In this document: piece by piece, positions 5,419-6,781 of the stretch
Position numbering within the stretch: position 1 is the first letter of the stretch
How the letters are laid out: each line of letters begins with the position of its first letter
Source: Pseudomonadota bacterium
Lineage (GTDB): Bacteria > Pseudomonadota > Gammaproteobacteria > UBA4575
Assembly (NCBI GenBank): GCA_009839635.1
Contig: VXPJ01000094.1
Coordinates: forward strand, 1-6,781
Reading direction: 5' to 3'
Length of the DNA stretch: 6,781 nucleotides
Notes under the pieces: model-generated
What the model saw: only the letters and a program-made list of their open reading frames with translations
What the model was told of the DNA's origin: nothing
The model's database searches: none
Position numbers and translations under genes: made by a program

Positions 5419-6339
5419 ATGATGGGAACCATACGCTTTGTATTGTCGGGTTTTGCAGTTGCAGTACTGTTTACAGCAACCCTGGTTGCCGCTGCGCAAG
5501 ATGCCCGACGAGGATTCTACGCGGGCATTGAACTCGGGGCCGCAGAGTCGCGATCGATTAAATCCACCCGCACCAATGTAGGGATTCCGACCAACTGCGA
5601 CCAGTGGTTGCCTGCAGTCGAGATTGGTGGCCTAAATCTACCTCTGCCGGCCGATCAGTGTCAGCCCCGCACCCTTCCTGCAAGTACCAGCCAATTCGAT
5701 CCAGATACCGGCTGGCTGGCAAGCGTCCAGGTCGGTTATGCAGGTCTGGGTCCGCTTCGAATCGAGGCCGAGTACCAGCATCGTCGACACGATGGTGAAA
5801 AGGTCAGCCTGTTCGTGCCGGGAGATCCCAAGCAAAAGGAGTTTTCCGTGCGCGATGAGGAGATCGACCGGTTGATGTCGGACAGCCTGTTCGCCAACCT
5901 CTACTATGACTTCGATCAACCGCTGCTTACTTCCTGGTTTCCATACGTAGGTGCCGGAATCGGGCTTTCACGTATCGAGATCGACTACTCGGCGATCTCC
6001 ACCCGTCGCGACGAAACCACCCTGCTGGCCTTGGACCCGCCGCGCCACCCCGCGGCTGCCAACCAGTCTTCCATTGCGGACAAGACCCTGTCGGACTGGT
6101 TGTGGAGCTACCAGTTGATGGTGGGCGTGGACCGTGCCTTGGCCGAGCACATGGTACTCAATGTCAAGTTCCGATATGGGAGCACGCTGGGGGACTTTCG
6201 CGACGACGGCCATCCCTGGGTTAGCCTGCGCGGGCATGCCTCCACGGTTGCCCCAGGCGGGGCGCCGGTGCAGTACGGAATCTCAACGCGAAGGCAAAGC
6301 TACTGGGGCCTGTCGCTGGGACTGCGGTATCATTTCTAG
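5419..6339 (+). CDS. Outer-membrane beta-barrel protein (surface-antigen/OmpA-barrel type)
   Basis: This encodes 306 residues with a classic signal peptide: a basic start, a hydrophobic core FVLSGFAVAVLF and a probable cleavage A-A-A|Q after residue 26. Mature sequence begins with FYAGIELGAA, a typical first barrel strand. Further amphipathic strands follow: ASVQVGYAGLGPLRIEAEYQ (101-120), SLFANLYYDF (156-165), FPYVGAGIGLSRIEIDY (174-190), YQLMVGVDRAL (231-241) and MVLNVKFRYG (245-254). The last strand, YWGLSLGLRYHF, ends in Phe, the BAM-recognised signature of outer-membrane barrels. Cys60 and Cys81 are the only cysteines and lie in a long putative external loop, so they may form a disulfide. 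It resembles small 8-strand porin-like or Msp-type surface antigens; no specific transport or adhesion role can be read. A poor promoter candidate, TCGACA (5362-5367) and TCTAAC (5383-5388), has a short 15-base spacer. The gene ends 23 bases from a convergent TetR-family gene. Confidence 0.85.
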   Translation: MMGTIRFVLSGFAVAVLFTATLVAAAQDARRGFYAGIELGAAESRSIKSTRTNVGIPTNCDQWLPAVEIGGLNLPLPADQCQPRTLPASTSQFDPDTGWLASVQVGYAGLGPLRIEAEYQHRRHDGEKVSLFVPGDPKQKEFSVRDEEIDRLMSDSLFANLYYDFDQPLLTSWFPYVGAGIGLSRIEIDYSAISTRRDETTLLALDPPRHPAAANQSSIADKTLSDWLWSYQLMVGVDRALAEHMVLNVKFRYGSTLGDFRDDGHPWVSLRGHASTVAPGGAPVQYGISTRRQSYWGLSLGLRYHF

Positions 6340-6362
6340 GAGCGGACCGCCACGCAATCAGG

Positions 6363-6781
6363 TTACGACTGGATGGTCGGGATGCGCCTTCTCAGGCGTT
6401 GCAAGGTGCGGGTAAACACCTGCGGGTCCTGACGTGAGCGGGCCAGTACCAGTGCCCCCTGGATACCGACGACCACTTCCTCAGCCATCTCTGCCGCCTT
6501 GGGCGCGGTAAAACCGGTACGCAGCAGGGCCTCGGCCAGAGCCTCGGTCCAGGAACTGAAATACCGGTGTATCACCCTCTCGAACGGCTCTCGGCTATCT
6601 CCTAACGAGAACGCACCAAGCAGGCAGATGCGCTCCCCGGAGCGAAAATAACGGTCGACGGCCTCGAACATTTGCTCGATCCCGCGGGCCGGCGCCTCTG
6701 AATCCCGCAGGGCCAAAAACACATTTTCCTCAAACCAGGCGCTTACATCCTCCAGCACGGCCTCGGCCATCTCCTGTTTGC
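6363..6781 (-). CDS. TetR/AcrR-family transcriptional regulator, C-terminal part (N-terminus outside window)
   Basis: The frame is open through the right edge (KQE precedes the first internal Met at 6770), so the helix-turn-helix N-terminus lies beyond the window. About 138 residues of the all-helical ligand-binding/dimerisation domain are visible. Seen: LEDVSAWFEENVFLAL, AVDRYFRSGERICLLGAFSLG, HRYFSSWTEALAEALLRTGF and a late helix AEEVVVGIQGALVLARSRQD, ending in a basic LQRLRRRI. This pattern, especially the GxxGxLVLAR-like helix and the Cys-containing CLLGAFS segment, matches TetR regulators of the LmrA/YxaF type, which usually repress nearby efflux or detoxification genes in response to small molecules. 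Its real target probably lies to the right, because the neighbour on the left is convergent. The ligand cannot be predicted. Confidence 0.85.
   Translation of the reverse strand, partial: KQEMAEAVLEDVSAWFEENVFLALRDSEAPARGIEQMFEAVDRYFRSGERICLLGAFSLGDSREPFERVIHRYFSSWTEALAEALLRTGFTAPKAAEMAEEVVVGIQGALVLARSRQDPQVFTRTLQRLRRRIPTIQS

Overview
The window looks like a chromosomal segment of a proteobacterium, most probably a gammaproteobacterium. The best evidence is mutY followed directly by yggX, a pairing typical of Gammaproteobacteria, together with MoaC, MutY and YggX proteins that align with the E. coli proteins almost position for position, a two-PDZ HtrA/Deg protease and an outer-membrane beta-barrel with a terminal Phe. 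I cannot name a genus from the sequence alone.

Left part (1-3207), housekeeping. The 3' part of a periplasmic HtrA/Deg serine protease gene enters from the left edge (1-801, +). Facing it is moaD (848-1081, -), the small subunit of molybdopterin synthase. moaD is divergent from moaC (1170-1652, +), which acts earlier in molybdenum cofactor synthesis. mutY (1726-2769, +), an adenine DNA glycosylase, and yggX (2786-3058, +), an iron-trafficking/oxidative-damage protein that may help protect [4Fe-4S] enzymes such as MutY, form a likely operon. A complete tRNA-Phe(GAA) gene with encoded CCA follows at 3132-3207.

Middle part (3208-5299), accessory. After the tRNA comes about 420 bases with no credible gene but several short inverted repeats. 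Then come two co-directional genes, 18 bases apart and visibly more AT-rich than the genes to their right. The first (3629-4552) is a short HipA-like kinase that keeps the ATP-binding lysine, catalytic loop and metal-binding Asp but lacks the N-terminal HipA subdomain. The second (4571-5299) joins a segment resembling that missing subdomain to a HIRAN domain. I read this as a split HipA-type module in the manner of HipS/HipT, with the HipS-like part fused to HIRAN, sitting next to a tRNA gene as mobile cargo often does. It is the most interesting item in the window. No HipB-type repressor, integrase or duplicated tRNA end is visible here. An 18-base perfect inverted repeat just after a promoter-like TATGAT upstream of the kinase is a candidate operator.

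Right part (5300-6781). An outer-membrane beta-barrel protein gene (5419-6339, +) with a clear signal peptide converges on the 3' part of a TetR-family regulator gene (6363 to the right edge, -), whose DNA-binding N-terminus lies outside the window.
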